This document shows, piece by piece, positions 49,426 through 58,422 of a DNA stretch of 64,000 nucleotides (positions are counted from its first letter, which is position 1; each line of letters opens with the position of its first letter). Under the pieces are notes generated by a model. It saw only the letters and a program-made list of their open reading frames with translations. It did not search any database and had not been told where the DNA came from. Where the stretch lies: positions 1 through 64,000 of the forward strand of contig JBGAQN010000001.1 in the NCBI GenBank assembly GCA_044220725.1, in the 5' to 3' direction. Position numbers and translations under genes: made by a program. The DNA is from Phosphoribacter sp044220725. GTDB lineage: Bacteria; Actinomycetota; Actinomycetes; Actinomycetales; Dermatophilaceae.

Positions 49426-52166
49426 CGGGCTCGGACCTGACGCAGGTTCTCGGCGGTGGAATCCGCGGGACCGGGCAACGGCGCCCCGGTCTGGGCGGCC
49501 GCGATGGCGCGCAAGAAGGCCTCCTCGAGATGGGCAGTGCTTGTCGCGCCGACGATGTCGGCGACCGGGCCGGCCGTGACAACCCGGCCGGCGTGCATGA
49601 CGACGACATGCGAACAGGTCTGCTCGACTTCGCCGAGCAGGTGGCTGGAGACGACGACGGTGCGGCCTGCGGCGGCATACTGCTGAAGGATCGGGCGCAT
49701 CGCGGCGATCTGGGGCGGGTCCAGCCCGTTGGTGGGCTCGTCGAGGACGAGCAGGTCCGGCAGCCCGAGCATGGCCTGGGCGATGCCCAGCCGTTGACGC
49801 ATCCCGTGACTGTAGGCGCGGACCGGCCGGTCGACGGCGTTCCCCAGGGCCGCGACCTCGAGGGCCTCGTCGACGTGAGCCTCGTGCGTCGGCCGTCCCG
49901 TGGCGGCCCAGTAAGCGTGGAGGTTCTGCCGACCGGTCAGATGCGGCAGGAATCCCGGGCCCTCGACCAGGGCGCCAACCCCGGCCAGCGCTGGGGCGCC
50001 GGGAAAGACCGGACGTCCCCCCAGGTAGACCACTCCCGAGTCGGGGGTGATCAGCCCGAGGGCCATCCGCAGCGTCGTCGTCTTGCCGGCACCATTGGGC
50101 CCCAAGAGACCGACGACCTGACCACGTTCGGCCCGCCATGACACTCCGGCGACCGCGCGATGGCCGTCGGCGAACGTCTTGACCAGGCCCTCGACCGCCA
50201 GCGGCACCGGGGCCAGGTCAGGGCGATCGGCCAGCCGACGCCGCCGACGCATCGTCGCCACGACGGCCACGGCGACGCCGGCCAGCACCACGGCGATGGC
50301 CACGGCCACCCCGACCGACTCCGTGTCGACCTCGCTCTCGGCGGCAACGACAGTGCCCTCCACCCGGGGCAGCCGCAGGCCGGCCGGATGCACGGCCACG
50401 GAGTCGACGCGGGCGGCCCGCGGGGCGGCATACCCCGCATCGGTGGACGTGAGGAGTAGACGGAGCGCCCCGCCGGCCTCGATCGTCCAGGTGGCCGCAG
50501 GCAGCGACATGTCGATGGTGGTCGGCTGCCCTGGGACCGTCAGCAGCCGAATCGGCGCAACCAACCGTCGAGGCAGGCTCGCTTGGCCACCGGTCACCTG
50601 CCACAACGACCCAAAGAGCACTACCTCCCGACCGGAGGAGGTCACCGTGAGGGTCACCCGGGGCGACCCCACGACGGTGGTCCGTTCGGCAAATGCGGGC
50701 GTGTCGAAGGCCACGGATTGCCCTGGGAGCGCAGCCAGTTGGTATGCCGCCAGGCCAGCACCGAGCCCACTGACCGCCGGGATCGAGGTCATCGAGGCCG
50801 GCTGCCCGCCGGGCGGAGAAACGATCCTGGCCTCGGGGGGCCCGGTGAGCGGGACGTTGACCATCGACGTGGTCGGCGGGTAGGCGAGTGTGCCCAGCAG
50901 CGGGGCCACGGTGCGACGCCGCGGGATCGGAGCGGCATACACGAAGCCCGGCGGGCCGGCGGGGAACGCGGCGGCGGGTGACCCGGTCGAACTCGCCGGG
51001 CCCCGGCTCGAGGCGGCGTCCGGACCCGTGAGGGTGTCGGCGAGCCAGTCCCGAAGGGCCTGTTCGTCGGCCTCCACCGTGCTGGACGGACCGTCGTGGC
51101 CGCCGTCGATCCAACGAACCCCCAGCCGGGGCACCTGCCCGGCGATGGCCCGAGCAGTCGCGTCGGCGTGCTCGATCCCGAAGATCGAATCGGCCATGCC
51201 CTGAACGAGCAGCGTCGACGCGCGCAGATCGGTCAGCAACGGTCGGGGGCTGTGTTCCCGCAATACCGAGAGCAGGGCGGGGCTGGGCCGCCCGGTTTCG
51301 GCGGCATCGAGAAAGAGCTCACACACCACCGGGTCGAATCGCCCACACACGGGGGCTCCGGGGCCACTCGCCCCCGCGAGCGTCGAGCCGAAGAACCGGG
51401 AGAGCCACAACGACGTGAGCGGGCCGGGCTCCACCGCCACCGGGTCAGCGAAGGCGCCGTCGGGTCTGATCGGCCCGGCCACCGCGTCGGTCGGGCTCGT
51501 GGTGCTGTTGGGCCCGATTCCGTCGTTGGCAGTCGGTGTCCGCGCGGCCTGTGGGAAGAACGCCTCGGCCAGGTCGTGCCACGTGACCGCCGCGACGACG
51601 CTATCCACCTTCGGGTCGGTCGCGGCGAGCATGAGCGCCAGGGCGCCGCCGTAGGACGCCCCGACCACCCCCACCCGCGGGTTTTGCGCCAGGTCCTGGC
51701 GGACGTCCGCACGGGTGGCCAAGAGATCGACCAGAGCTCGCCCGTCGGCGATCTCGTATGCCGGGTCGTTGAGGTGGATCCGCCCGCCCGACTGGCCGAA
51801 CCCCCGCGCGGAATAGCCGAGCACGAGGAAACCACGTTCGGCGAGGTCGCGGCCACGCTCGGCCAGGTCAGCCTTGCTGCCGCCGAACCCGTGCGCGAGC
51901 ACGACGGCAGGCCATGGACCAGACCCGGACGCGGGCCGATAGACGGTCGTGTCCAGGCTGACCGCCGTCCCGTCCGGCTCGCTGCCCACCGGGACCTGCA
52001 GGTCCTCTTGCGCGACCGAGGTCCCGGCCGCGGAATCCGTCGACCGGCCCGAGACCGCCTCCCACGACCGCGGCGTGGCCAGCGCGGCACTGCTGCCAGA
52101 CACCCAGACGACCCCGAGGGCCAGCCCGGCGACCAGCATCGCGACGGTGCGGCGCGCGGCATACAT
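49422..52166 (-). CDS. Extracellular S15-type hydrolase fused to ABC ATPase
   Basis: 914 residues in one frame. Residues 1-30 are a signal-anchor or signal peptide. About 60-385 is an alpha/beta hydrolase of the S15/CocE-NonD type with oxyanion HGFGG (92-96), nucleophile Ser171 (GASYGG), Asp326 (GMADS) and His357 (DGGHDG). About 400-600 is a beta-rich domain as in X-Pro dipeptidyl peptidases. A membrane helix (617-638) and RRRRR lead to a full ABC ATPase (Walker A GPNGAGKTT at 689-697, signature YSHGMRQRLG, Walker B LLVLDEPTNGLDP). The hydrolase would be outside and the ATPase inside. Reading frame and composition are continuous across the junction. Confidence 0.88.
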   Translation of the reverse strand: MYAARRTVAMLVAGLALGVVWVSGSSAALATPRSWEAVSGRSTDSAAGTSVAQEDLQVPVGSEPDGTAVSLDTTVYRPASGSGPWPAVVLAHGFGGSKADLAERGRDLAERGFLVLGYSARGFGQSGGRIHLNDPAYEIADGRALVDLLATRADVRQDLAQNPRVGVVGASYGGALALMLAATDPKVDSVVAAVTWHDLAEAFFPQAARTPTANDGIGPNSTTSPTDAVAGPIRPDGAFADPVAVEPGPLTSLWLSRFFGSTLAGASGPGAPVCGRFDPVVCELFLDAAETGRPSPALLSVLREHSPRPLLTDLRASTLLVQGMADSIFGIEHADATARAIAGQVPRLGVRWIDGGHDGPSSTVEADEQALRDWLADTLTGPDAASSRGPASSTGSPAAAFPAGPPGFVYAAPIPRRRTVAPLLGTLAYPPTTSMVNVPLTGPPEARIVSPPGGQPASMTSIPAVSGLGAGLAAYQLAALPGQSVAFDTPAFAERTTVVGSPRVTLTVTSSGREVVLFGSLWQVTGGQASLPRRLVAPIRLLTVPGQPTTIDMSLPAATWTIEAGGALRLLLTSTDAGYAAPRAARVDSVAVHPAGLRLPRVEGTVVAAESEVDTESVGVAVAIAVVLAGVAVAVVATMRRRRRLADRPDLAPVPLAVEGLVKTFADGHRAVAGVSWRAERGQVVGLLGPNGAGKTTTLRMALGLITPDSGVVYLGGRPVFPGAPALAGVGALVEGPGFLPHLTGRQNLHAYWAATGRPTHEAHVDEALEVAALGNAVDRPVRAYSHGMRQRLGIAQAMLGLPDLLVLDEPTNGLDPPQIAAMRPILQQYAAAGRTVVVSSHLLGEVEQTCSHVVVMHAGRVVTAGPVADIVGATSTAHLEEAFLRAIAAAQTGAPLPGPADSTAENLRQVRAR

Positions 52167-52216
52167 GCACGGAGGGTAGCCCGGCCCGCCGCGCTGGCGA
52201 GCCGGCCCGGCCCGGC

Positions 52217-52900
52217 TCAGGACAGCTCGAGCACCTCGGCGATCCGACGATTGCGGTGTTCCTGAGCCCGCTGGAGCACCTCAAGGATCTCGCGCAGCTC
52301 GGCGAACGGCTGGCGGTTGAGCTGGGCGTTGAACAATTCCCCCTCGGTCTCCATAACCCACAAGCGCGCGTAGTAGAGCCGATCCTCGGCGAGGTGTGCC
52401 AACACGACCATGCCGGTGAGTAGGGGGTGGTTGTTGGTGACGTTCGTGCCGTGATAGCGACCGTGTTCGAGCTCGACGGCCAGCGCATAACGCCACTCCC
52501 ACAGGTGTCCCAGGCATTTACGACCGCGGTAGCGGGTGCCGGCCGGAAGGAAGTCGTTGAGGACATGCGGGGATGGGGTGCCTTCGTCGGACGGGGCAAG
52601 AGCGCCCCTGGAGAGCATCACCTTGAGCGCCGCCAGCACCTTGCTCGCCTCGTCCTCCGGGACGACCCGCGCGCCGGTCTGGTCCTCTGGGGCGATGGCG
52701 TCGATCGACAACGTCGCCCAGTTGCGCTCCTCAGCGAAGCCCAGACTCTGACAGAAGGCACCCACCGAACTCCTGCTGACGAAGTCAAGATCGACGTCGT
52801 CGCCGTCCTGCAGGCTCGCGAGGACACTGACGACATAGCGCAGCAGCCCGTCGGCGCTCGCCTTCTTGGCAATCGCCTGCTCGTACGTTGCGTAAGCCAT
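52217..52900 (-). CDS. Conserved hypothetical protein, 227 aa
   Basis: I do not recognise the family. The protein is soluble and mostly helical. It starts MAYATYEQAIAKKASADGLL and includes an acidic middle, then HLWEWRYALAVELEHGRYHG, NVTNNHPLLTGMVVLAHLAEDRLYY and a C-terminal helix RIAEVLELS. ATG 52900 has AAAGGGA at good spacing. It is 50 bp upstream of the S15-ABC gene on the same strand and divergent from the AlkP-superfamily gene, so it may belong to the transporter transcript. Confidence 0.7.
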   Translation of the reverse strand: MAYATYEQAIAKKASADGLLRYVVSVLASLQDGDDVDLDFVSRSSVGAFCQSLGFAEERNWATLSIDAIAPEDQTGARVVPEDEASKVLAALKVMLSRGALAPSDEGTPSPHVLNDFLPAGTRYRGRKCLGHLWEWRYALAVELEHGRYHGTNVTNNHPLLTGMVVLAHLAEDRLYYARLWVMETEGELFNAQLNRQPFAELREILEVLQRAQEHRNRRIAEVLELS

Positions 52901-53009
52901 CTGGGTCCCTTTCGTCCCTCGGTATGCCGTTCCGCCTCCACTCTGCCCGATCTGCGGCTCGCCGGGGGTCCTGGCCGAGATCCTGAGGCCGCGCGGCATA
53001 CTGACCGGC

Positions 53010-54770
53010 ATGTCAGCATCCTCCGGTGCGGCGGGTTCGACCGCACGGCGCGTCCTGGCGGGCGTGCTCTGCCTCGGTGTGGCCGCGGCGGCCTACCTCG
53101 GGGCTACCGCACTGCTTGGCTCGCTCTACGACTTCCGCTCACCGATGCGGGCGGTCGCGGCTCCGGCAGGCACCGCCATGCCGACGTCCGGACCGACCGC
53201 CGCTCTCTCCCGCCGGGTCGTGGCGGTCCTCGTCGACGGGCTGCGGGTCGACACGGCGGCCGACGCCACGGTTATGCCGTTCCTCGGTCAACTTCGGGCC
53301 CGGGGCGCGAGCGCGACGATGGGTGTGCGCACTCCGTCGTATTCGGTCCCGGGATGGACGGTGCTCATGACCGGCGCCTGGACCGAGGTCCACGGTGGCC
53401 TGGCGATGAATCCGCCGGTGGTCGCGCAGGCCCCTGCCTGGACCGAGGACAGCATCTTCCGGGCCGCTCACGACGCCGGCCTGCGCACCGGCGTGGCCGG
53501 GACCGACTGGTTCGCCCCGCTCATCCCTGGGCCCGATCTGGACAGCTCGTTCTTCGTCCACGAGGAGACCGACGCGGCCGACCAGGCCAGCACCGACGCG
53601 GCCATCGGGATGCTCACTGGTGATCAACTGCGCTTCCTACTCGTGCATCTCAACGAGGTGGACCATGCCGGACACCACAGCGGTGGCGGGGGCGCGCCGG
53701 CCACCCGGACGGCCGCGACCAAAGCAGACGCTCGGCTGCAGGCCATCGCGGACACCCTCGACCTCACCCAGGACACCCTCGTCGTCTTCTCCGACCACGG
53801 CCACCTCGACCAGGGCGGGCACGGTGGGCCCGAGGACATCGTCGTCCGGTCCCCGCTGGTGATGGTCGGTGCCGGGGTGCAACCCGGCGGCACGGTCACG
53901 GGGACACCGGCCGCGGACCGCAACCCGATGCACATCGACGCTCACCAGGCCGACCTAGCCCCGACGCTCGCCGCCCTGCTGGGCACTCGAGTTCTCGGCG
54001 CGGCCCAAGGGCAGGCATTGACCGGGTTGCTCACCCTGGACGCCCCATCGATCACCGCGCTGCGCGCTGCTCAGGCAGCCCAACAGGGTGTCCTGAGCGC
54101 CCGCTACGCCCAAAGCCTCGGTCGTGCCATGCCTTCGTGGGCGTCCGAAGACGCCAACCCCACCGCGGCCGGGCAGGCGGCGTTGGACGCCCTGCGCGCC
54201 GAGCGGCTCGCCAGCGAGCGCACGGCCCGGCTCGTCCCAGCGGCCCTGGTCGGCCTCGCCCTGACCGTCACTCTGGTGCTGTGGTGGCGCCGTCACGCGC
54301 GGCGAGTGGTCGGTGCCTTGGCCGGCGCGGCGGCATACCTCATGGTGTTCCACGGCCTGTGGTGGGGGGTGCTGCGGCGCACCTACTCGCTGAGTTCGGT
54401 GACGAGTGCGACCGACGTCATCCTCGCCATCGCCCTGGCGACCGGGCTGGGAATGGTGGCCGCGTGGCTGGTCGCCTTGGCGATCGAGCGCCCCGGCCGC
54501 CGGGGAACCCTCGGCACCCTCGGGGGGGTGGGGTATGCCGTGGTGCTCACCCTCATGGTCCCAATTCTCGTCGGGGTGGTCACCGGTGGATGGACGGTCA
54601 CGTGGATGCTTCCCGATGCCCTGCCGATGTTCCTGCAGTTCTTCTCCGAGATTCAGGCGCTCGTCGTTGCCGTGCTCACCCTCGTGGCGGGCCTGGTTGC
54701 AGCTGCCCTGGTGCGACGGCCGCTTAGCCGTCCAGCAGGTGTGCGTGCAGATCGTCGGCAAGCTGCCTGA
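53010..54770 (+). CDS. AlkP-superfamily phosphodiesterase/transferase with C-terminal membrane domain
   Basis: 586 residues. One N-terminal helix is followed by an extracellular alkaline-phosphatase-fold domain: VVAVLVDGLRVDTA (metal Asp), the nucleophile region TPSYSVPGWTVLMTG, HLNEVDHAGHHSG and FSDHGHLDQGGHGG. The last 190 residues hold about five membrane helices. The architecture resembles GPI-ethanolaminephosphate transferases and membrane nucleotide pyrophosphatases. The substrate is probably a cell-envelope phosphodiester. Its 3' end overlaps the next leftward gene by 47 bp. Confidence 0.85.
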   Translation: MSASSGAAGSTARRVLAGVLCLGVAAAAYLGATALLGSLYDFRSPMRAVAAPAGTAMPTSGPTAALSRRVVAVLVDGLRVDTAADATVMPFLGQLRARGASATMGVRTPSYSVPGWTVLMTGAWTEVHGGLAMNPPVVAQAPAWTEDSIFRAAHDAGLRTGVAGTDWFAPLIPGPDLDSSFFVHEETDAADQASTDAAIGMLTGDQLRFLLVHLNEVDHAGHHSGGGGAPATRTAATKADARLQAIADTLDLTQDTLVVFSDHGHLDQGGHGGPEDIVVRSPLVMVGAGVQPGGTVTGTPAADRNPMHIDAHQADLAPTLAALLGTRVLGAAQGQALTGLLTLDAPSITALRAAQAAQQGVLSARYAQSLGRAMPSWASEDANPTAAGQAALDALRAERLASERTARLVPAALVGLALTVTLVLWWRRHARRVVGALAGAAAYLMVFHGLWWGVLRRTYSLSSVTSATDVILAIALATGLGMVAAWLVALAIERPGRRGTLGTLGGVGYAVVLTLMVPILVGVVTGGWTVTWMLPDALPMFLQFFSEIQALVVAVLTLVAGLVAAALVRRPLSRPAGVRADRRQAA

Positions 54771-55071
54771 CGACGGCTGCGTGGTGCGGATCGGCGAAGG
54801 CGACGGGGTCCGTGGCCCGGAGGGTGTCCACGGCGGCGGTCACCAAGCAGGACTGCTCATCCACGTCCATCGTGACCTCAGGGCGGGCACCCAGGTCGGT
54901 GAGCACGGTGAGTGCGTCGGTGCAGGCACCGATCCGGATGAAGTCCGCTCTGTTGGTGCTCATCAGCGCGGCGAACGCGGCCATCTCCAACAGTCCCGCA
55001 GCCTCATCCAACTGGCGCCGGGCCCGCCGGGTCGTGACGACCGACCCCTGCCGCTCGCGCGTCATGATCAC
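54724..55071 (-). CDS. Small hypothetical protein, 115 aa
   Basis: A helical protein of unknown family: a basic start (TRERQGSVVTTRRARRQLDE), then LLEMAAFAALMSTNRADFIRIGACTDALTVL and a His-rich end (PHHAAVVRQLADDLHAHLLDG). Third-position GC is high across the frame, and GAGGAG lies five bases before GTG 55071, so I consider it real although it overlaps the convergent gene. ATG 55065 is an alternative. It may be the last gene of the ATP-grasp transcript. Confidence 0.6.
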   Translation of the reverse strand: MIMTRERQGSVVTTRRARRQLDEAAGLLEMAAFAALMSTNRADFIRIGACTDALTVLTDLGARPEVTMDVDEQSCLVTAAVDTLRATDPVAFADPHHAAVVRQLADDLHAHLLDG

Positions 55072-55211
55072 CGTGGCTCCTCAGGCTCGTTGCCCCCGAG
55101 CGCGCCGCAACAGCGCGTCGAAGAGGAGACGCAGCACCTGCTCAGTTATGACAGGTAGCACACGGGGAGATTGCGGCGACGCCCTAGGACCCGCCGCGGT
55201 CGCGCGCTTGG

Positions 55212-56462
55212 TCAGGCTCGCTGGCGAGCGCCCTCGTCGACGACCCAGAGGTCGACCAGACCGTGGAAGTGGTCGAGGAACTCGTGCTGCTCGTGGGCCG
55301 GATAGGTCGCCTTGACGGCGTCCTTGAGCATCCGGTCGAAGTCGGTCGAGGTGACCCAGTCGAGCACTTGCTCGTCCAGGTAGGGCAGGTGCTTGGCGCA
55401 CCATTCCCAGTAGCGCTCGGTCTCGAAGTGCTCGTCCGCCAGCGCCAGGTATGCCGCGAGCTTGCCGTCCGCATCCAGGGCCGGGTCGTCGGCGATGGCG
55501 AAGTAGCGCTCGGTCTGCAGGTCGACCTGGGCCTTGCGACCGGTGGCCAGGCAATAGACCGACCACCGCACGAGTGCCTTGATGGCCCACGGGAAGTAGT
55601 AGTGCAACGAGGTGACCGCGACATCGGGGCAGGCGTTGGCGTAGTCGATGGGATAGACCGCGTCACCGTTGACCAACAACTCGGCGGAGTTGAACTCCCA
55701 CCCGAAGAAGGCGTTGACGATCCGGCTGATAGCCACGGTGCGCTCCCCGGCCAGCGGCGAGAGGAAGTCGTGGGAGACGGCATACCGGCTGTGCATGGGC
55801 CGTTCGGGCCGAAAGTCCATGACCATGGTCTCCGGGCCGATGGACAGGGCCCGCGCGAACTTCTCGTGCGGCACGGTCGCCTGCAAATGCATGAGCATCT
55901 CGCCGGACTCGTCATAGGCCCGGTGCAACTGGGCCTCATTCTCGATCCGGGTGACCCCCCGCCAGCCGCCACCGTCGAAGGGCTTCATGTAGAGGGGGTA
56001 GCCCAGGTCGGCGGCGATGGCCGACAGGTCGAAGGGGAGGTTGTATTTGGCCGACGTCGGCGCCCACCGGTCGTTGTCGACAGGGTTCTTGTAGGGGACC
56101 AGGACGGTGCGCGGCACATCAAGGCCCAGCCGCAGCATGGCGCAGTAGGCGCTGTGCTTCTCCATCGATTGGAAGGTGAACGGGCTGTTGAGCAGGTAGG
56201 TGCGGTTGACGAGGGCAGCCTTCTTGAGCCACTCGCGCGGGTGGTAGTACCAGTGCGCGAGCCGGTCGATGACCAGTTCGGAGCGCACCGGGTCAACAAG
56301 GTCGAACGGCTCGATGGTCAGGCGCTCACTGGTGAAGCTGTGGCGGACCCCGTCCGCGGTCACCACCTGCCCGACACGTCGCAGGATCGCCTCGAAGGCG
56401 TGGGGCCAGTCCTCCTCGGCACCGAGCAAGAGCCCGATGGGGTGAACGTGTGCCAGGTCCAC
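55212..56462 (-). CDS. ATP-grasp-fold ligase, unknown substrate
   Basis: 416 residues. The central part has the ATP-grasp pattern: DLGYPLYMKPFDGGGWRGV with the ATP-binding Lys and glycine-rich loop, then FFGWEFNSAELLVNG and YPIDYANACPD in place of the usual metal-binding ExxxxDxN region. ATP-grasp enzymes join a carboxylate to an amine or thiol through an acyl phosphate. GTG 56462 is chosen because AGGAGGG stands five bases upstream; ATG 56510 lacks one. It follows two esterase genes and an MFS gene on the same strand. Confidence 0.8.
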   Translation of the reverse strand: MDLAHVHPIGLLLGAEEDWPHAFEAILRRVGQVVTADGVRHSFTSERLTIEPFDLVDPVRSELVIDRLAHWYYHPREWLKKAALVNRTYLLNSPFTFQSMEKHSAYCAMLRLGLDVPRTVLVPYKNPVDNDRWAPTSAKYNLPFDLSAIAADLGYPLYMKPFDGGGWRGVTRIENEAQLHRAYDESGEMLMHLQATVPHEKFARALSIGPETMVMDFRPERPMHSRYAVSHDFLSPLAGERTVAISRIVNAFFGWEFNSAELLVNGDAVYPIDYANACPDVAVTSLHYYFPWAIKALVRWSVYCLATGRKAQVDLQTERYFAIADDPALDADGKLAAYLALADEHFETERYWEWCAKHLPYLDEQVLDWVTSTDFDRMLKDAVKATYPAHEQHEFLDHFHGLVDLWVVDEGARQRA

Positions 56463-56591
56463 GGGGACCCTCCTCTTGACCGGACGGCGGAGTCCGTTGG
56501 GCCCGAGCATGCCAGCAGTGCTGCACCCGTGCCAGGGAAGAAGGTCACCCCGGGGTCACCCGACGCTTGTCCGCCGTTAGCCCGGCGTTGA

Positions 56592-57338
56592 CTAGCACCA
56601 CCTGGGCAAATGATGGGCGAACTGGCGCTGCCACCAAGGCCAGTCATGCGCCACGTCGTCGCCCCACTCGTCGAGCTCGGCTCGGATGCCCTTCTCCTGC
56701 AGCAGTCCTGCCAAGTAACGGCTGGATGGGAGGGCTTGGGTCGGCTCGGTCTCGAACGGTCCGCGGCCGACCACCATGAGCACGTCCAGTCGCGAGCGCA
56801 GCCACTCCAGGTGCCCGCCCGTCAGGTCCGGGACATACCACGAGGGGTTGGTCGCGTATGCCGCGTCACCCGGTTCTCCCCAGGCATGCCACCGCGACGG
56901 GTCGTAGCTGCCGGACAGGGCCAGCGCCTGCGGGAACAGGTCGGCCCGGCGCAGCGCGAACTGCACGGCGTGGAAGGCCCCCATGCTCACCCCCGTCGTC
57001 ACCGGGTCACCGGCCCCTGGCGAATCGGCCCGCAGCCAGTCCAGCACCGGCCCGGTGATCCACCGCTCGTAGGCCAGGTGGCCCCGCGCTCGATCCTCGA
57101 TCGATAGAGACCGATTCGACCAGGTGGCCTCGTCGAAGGCATCGACGCAGTAGAGCTTGACCCGCCCGGCGTCGATGAGGGGGGCCACGGCTTGGATCAT
57201 CCCTCGGTCGGCGTAATCCCACGCCCGACCCGCCTCGCAGGGGAACACCAGCACCGGCCTGCCCCAATGGCCATAGCGCAAGACCGTTCCGGGACGGTCG
57301 AATCCGGGGGCAGCAAGTTCGGCGCGGGCAGTGTCCAT
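56592..57338 (-). CDS. Alpha/beta-hydrolase-fold esterase (esterase D-like)
   Basis: 248 residues, cytosolic. The nucleophile elbow is VSMGAF (GVSMGA), an acidic residue lies in the VLMVVGRGPFETEP region, and the catalytic His is in VAHDWPWWQRQF. The opening GTVLRYGHWGRPVLVFPCEAGRAWDYADRG is typical of putative esterases in the Fes/esterase D group. It starts 3 bp after the stop of the Fes-like gene, so both are co-translated. The substrate is unknown; the neighbouring ligase suggests an ester or amide product made in this operon. Confidence 0.85.
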   Translation of the reverse strand: MDTARAELAAPGFDRPGTVLRYGHWGRPVLVFPCEAGRAWDYADRGMIQAVAPLIDAGRVKLYCVDAFDEATWSNRSLSIEDRARGHLAYERWITGPVLDWLRADSPGAGDPVTTGVSMGAFHAVQFALRRADLFPQALALSGSYDPSRWHAWGEPGDAAYATNPSWYVPDLTGGHLEWLRSRLDVLMVVGRGPFETEPTQALPSSRYLAGLLQEKGIRAELDEWGDDVAHDWPWWQRQFAHHLPRWC

Positions 57339-57341
57339 GGG

Positions 57342-58412
57342 TCAGGTCCTCGGGGTCCAGGTGCGATCGAGCAGGTCGGGGAGCAGTGGGTCGAGCAAGT
57401 TTCGCCAGCAGGTGAAGTTGTGTCCGTCGCGGACCTGGGCAGTGCGGACCGACAGGCCCTGTGCACCCAGCCGTGCCGCCATGAGCGCGTTGTTGTGTCG
57501 GTTCTCCTCGACCGTGCCCCAGCCGAGGGCAACCAACGGTCGGGACGGCGCCGGCTCGGTGTGGACCGCCGCGACGAACTCGACAAGGCGTCGCCAGAAC
57601 TCGAATCCGCTTTCCTGACTGTCGAATTCGGCCGTGAAGAACGATCCGGACAGCAGCAGCAGGCCACCGAATGTGCCCGGGTGAGTCCATTCGGTGTGCA
57701 GGGCGGCCAGAGCCCCGAGACTGGGCCCGACCAGCACCGGCGGGACTGGTGACGGGTGGGCATCGAGCAGAGCCGGCACGAGGTGCTCGGCCAGGGCATC
57801 GGCGTATGCCGCGGACGCGGCATACCGAGGGTTGCGGTCGCCGGGGACGAGCAGGCACACCCGCATCCGCGGCAGCCGACCCGCAGCGACCTGATGCCCG
57901 ACGAATTGGGTCAGCATGGCGAACCGATCCATCTCCGGGCCGTCGTGTGCGAGCAGGAGCGGGAGGGGCTCGTCGACGAGTGCGTCGGCGGGTGACCACG
58001 TGAGGGTGTCCACCGAGCCGACCGGGGTCTGGCTCACTGTGGCAATGACGCGATGGGCAGGGATGCCCGGTCCGTCGAGCCAAACGGGCGGCCGGTATCC
58101 GGGCAGCGCGAGCCACGCGAGGGTGCCGTAGGCGCCGTCGACCCGACACGGGTTTCGCGGGTCTGCGAGATAAGCCCGCTCATCGCCCAGGATCGGGTGA
58201 GAGGCGGTGAACTGGTATTCGATGCGGTCGACGGGTGGCAGCGGCCAGCGCAGTTCCCAGCCGCCGGGCACGGCCGTGAGGTCGACAGGCAGGCCAGGCA
58301 GGTCCAGGTCGTGCGCGAGCCGCACGTCGCGCAGATCGTGGTCGGGGTCAGCCAGTCGGAACGTCACCTCGGTTGCGGTGACGCCGGTCGTCAGCTCACC
58401 ATCCCCGGACAC
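57342..58412 (-). CDS. Enterochelin esterase-like hydrolase
   Basis: 356 residues in the two-domain Fes layout. An N-terminal immunoglobulin-like domain (TEVTFRLADPDHDLRDVRLAHDLDLPG...VDRIEYQFTA) is followed by an esterase domain with nucleophile GPSLGALAA and catalytic His in RDGHNFTCWR. Enterochelin esterases open siderophore trilactones, and related enzymes cut other esters. A GTG start 10 bp after the MFS stop makes it the second gene of the cluster. Confidence 0.82.
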   Translation of the reverse strand: MSGDGELTTGVTATEVTFRLADPDHDLRDVRLAHDLDLPGLPVDLTAVPGGWELRWPLPPVDRIEYQFTASHPILGDERAYLADPRNPCRVDGAYGTLAWLALPGYRPPVWLDGPGIPAHRVIATVSQTPVGSVDTLTWSPADALVDEPLPLLLAHDGPEMDRFAMLTQFVGHQVAAGRLPRMRVCLLVPGDRNPRYAASAAYADALAEHLVPALLDAHPSPVPPVLVGPSLGALAALHTEWTHPGTFGGLLLLSGSFFTAEFDSQESGFEFWRRLVEFVAAVHTEPAPSRPLVALGWGTVEENRHNNALMAARLGAQGLSVRTAQVRDGHNFTCWRNLLDPLLPDLLDRTWTPRT

Positions 58413-58422
58413 GGGTTCGACG

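Noticed and set aside
49422..52166. Frameshift or assembly error creating the hydrolase-ABC fusion
   Set aside because: The frame is continuous, the linker and membrane helix are sensible for the topology, and the permease gene is coupled in the expected way. Read-level data would be needed to exclude an error fully.
55081..55158. A 26-codon frame on the minus strand ending at the ribosome-binding site of the 115-residue gene (VLPVITEQVLRLLFDALL...)
   Set aside because: It could be an amphipathic micropeptide, but there is no ribosome-binding site before its GTG and it may be chance in GC-rich DNA.
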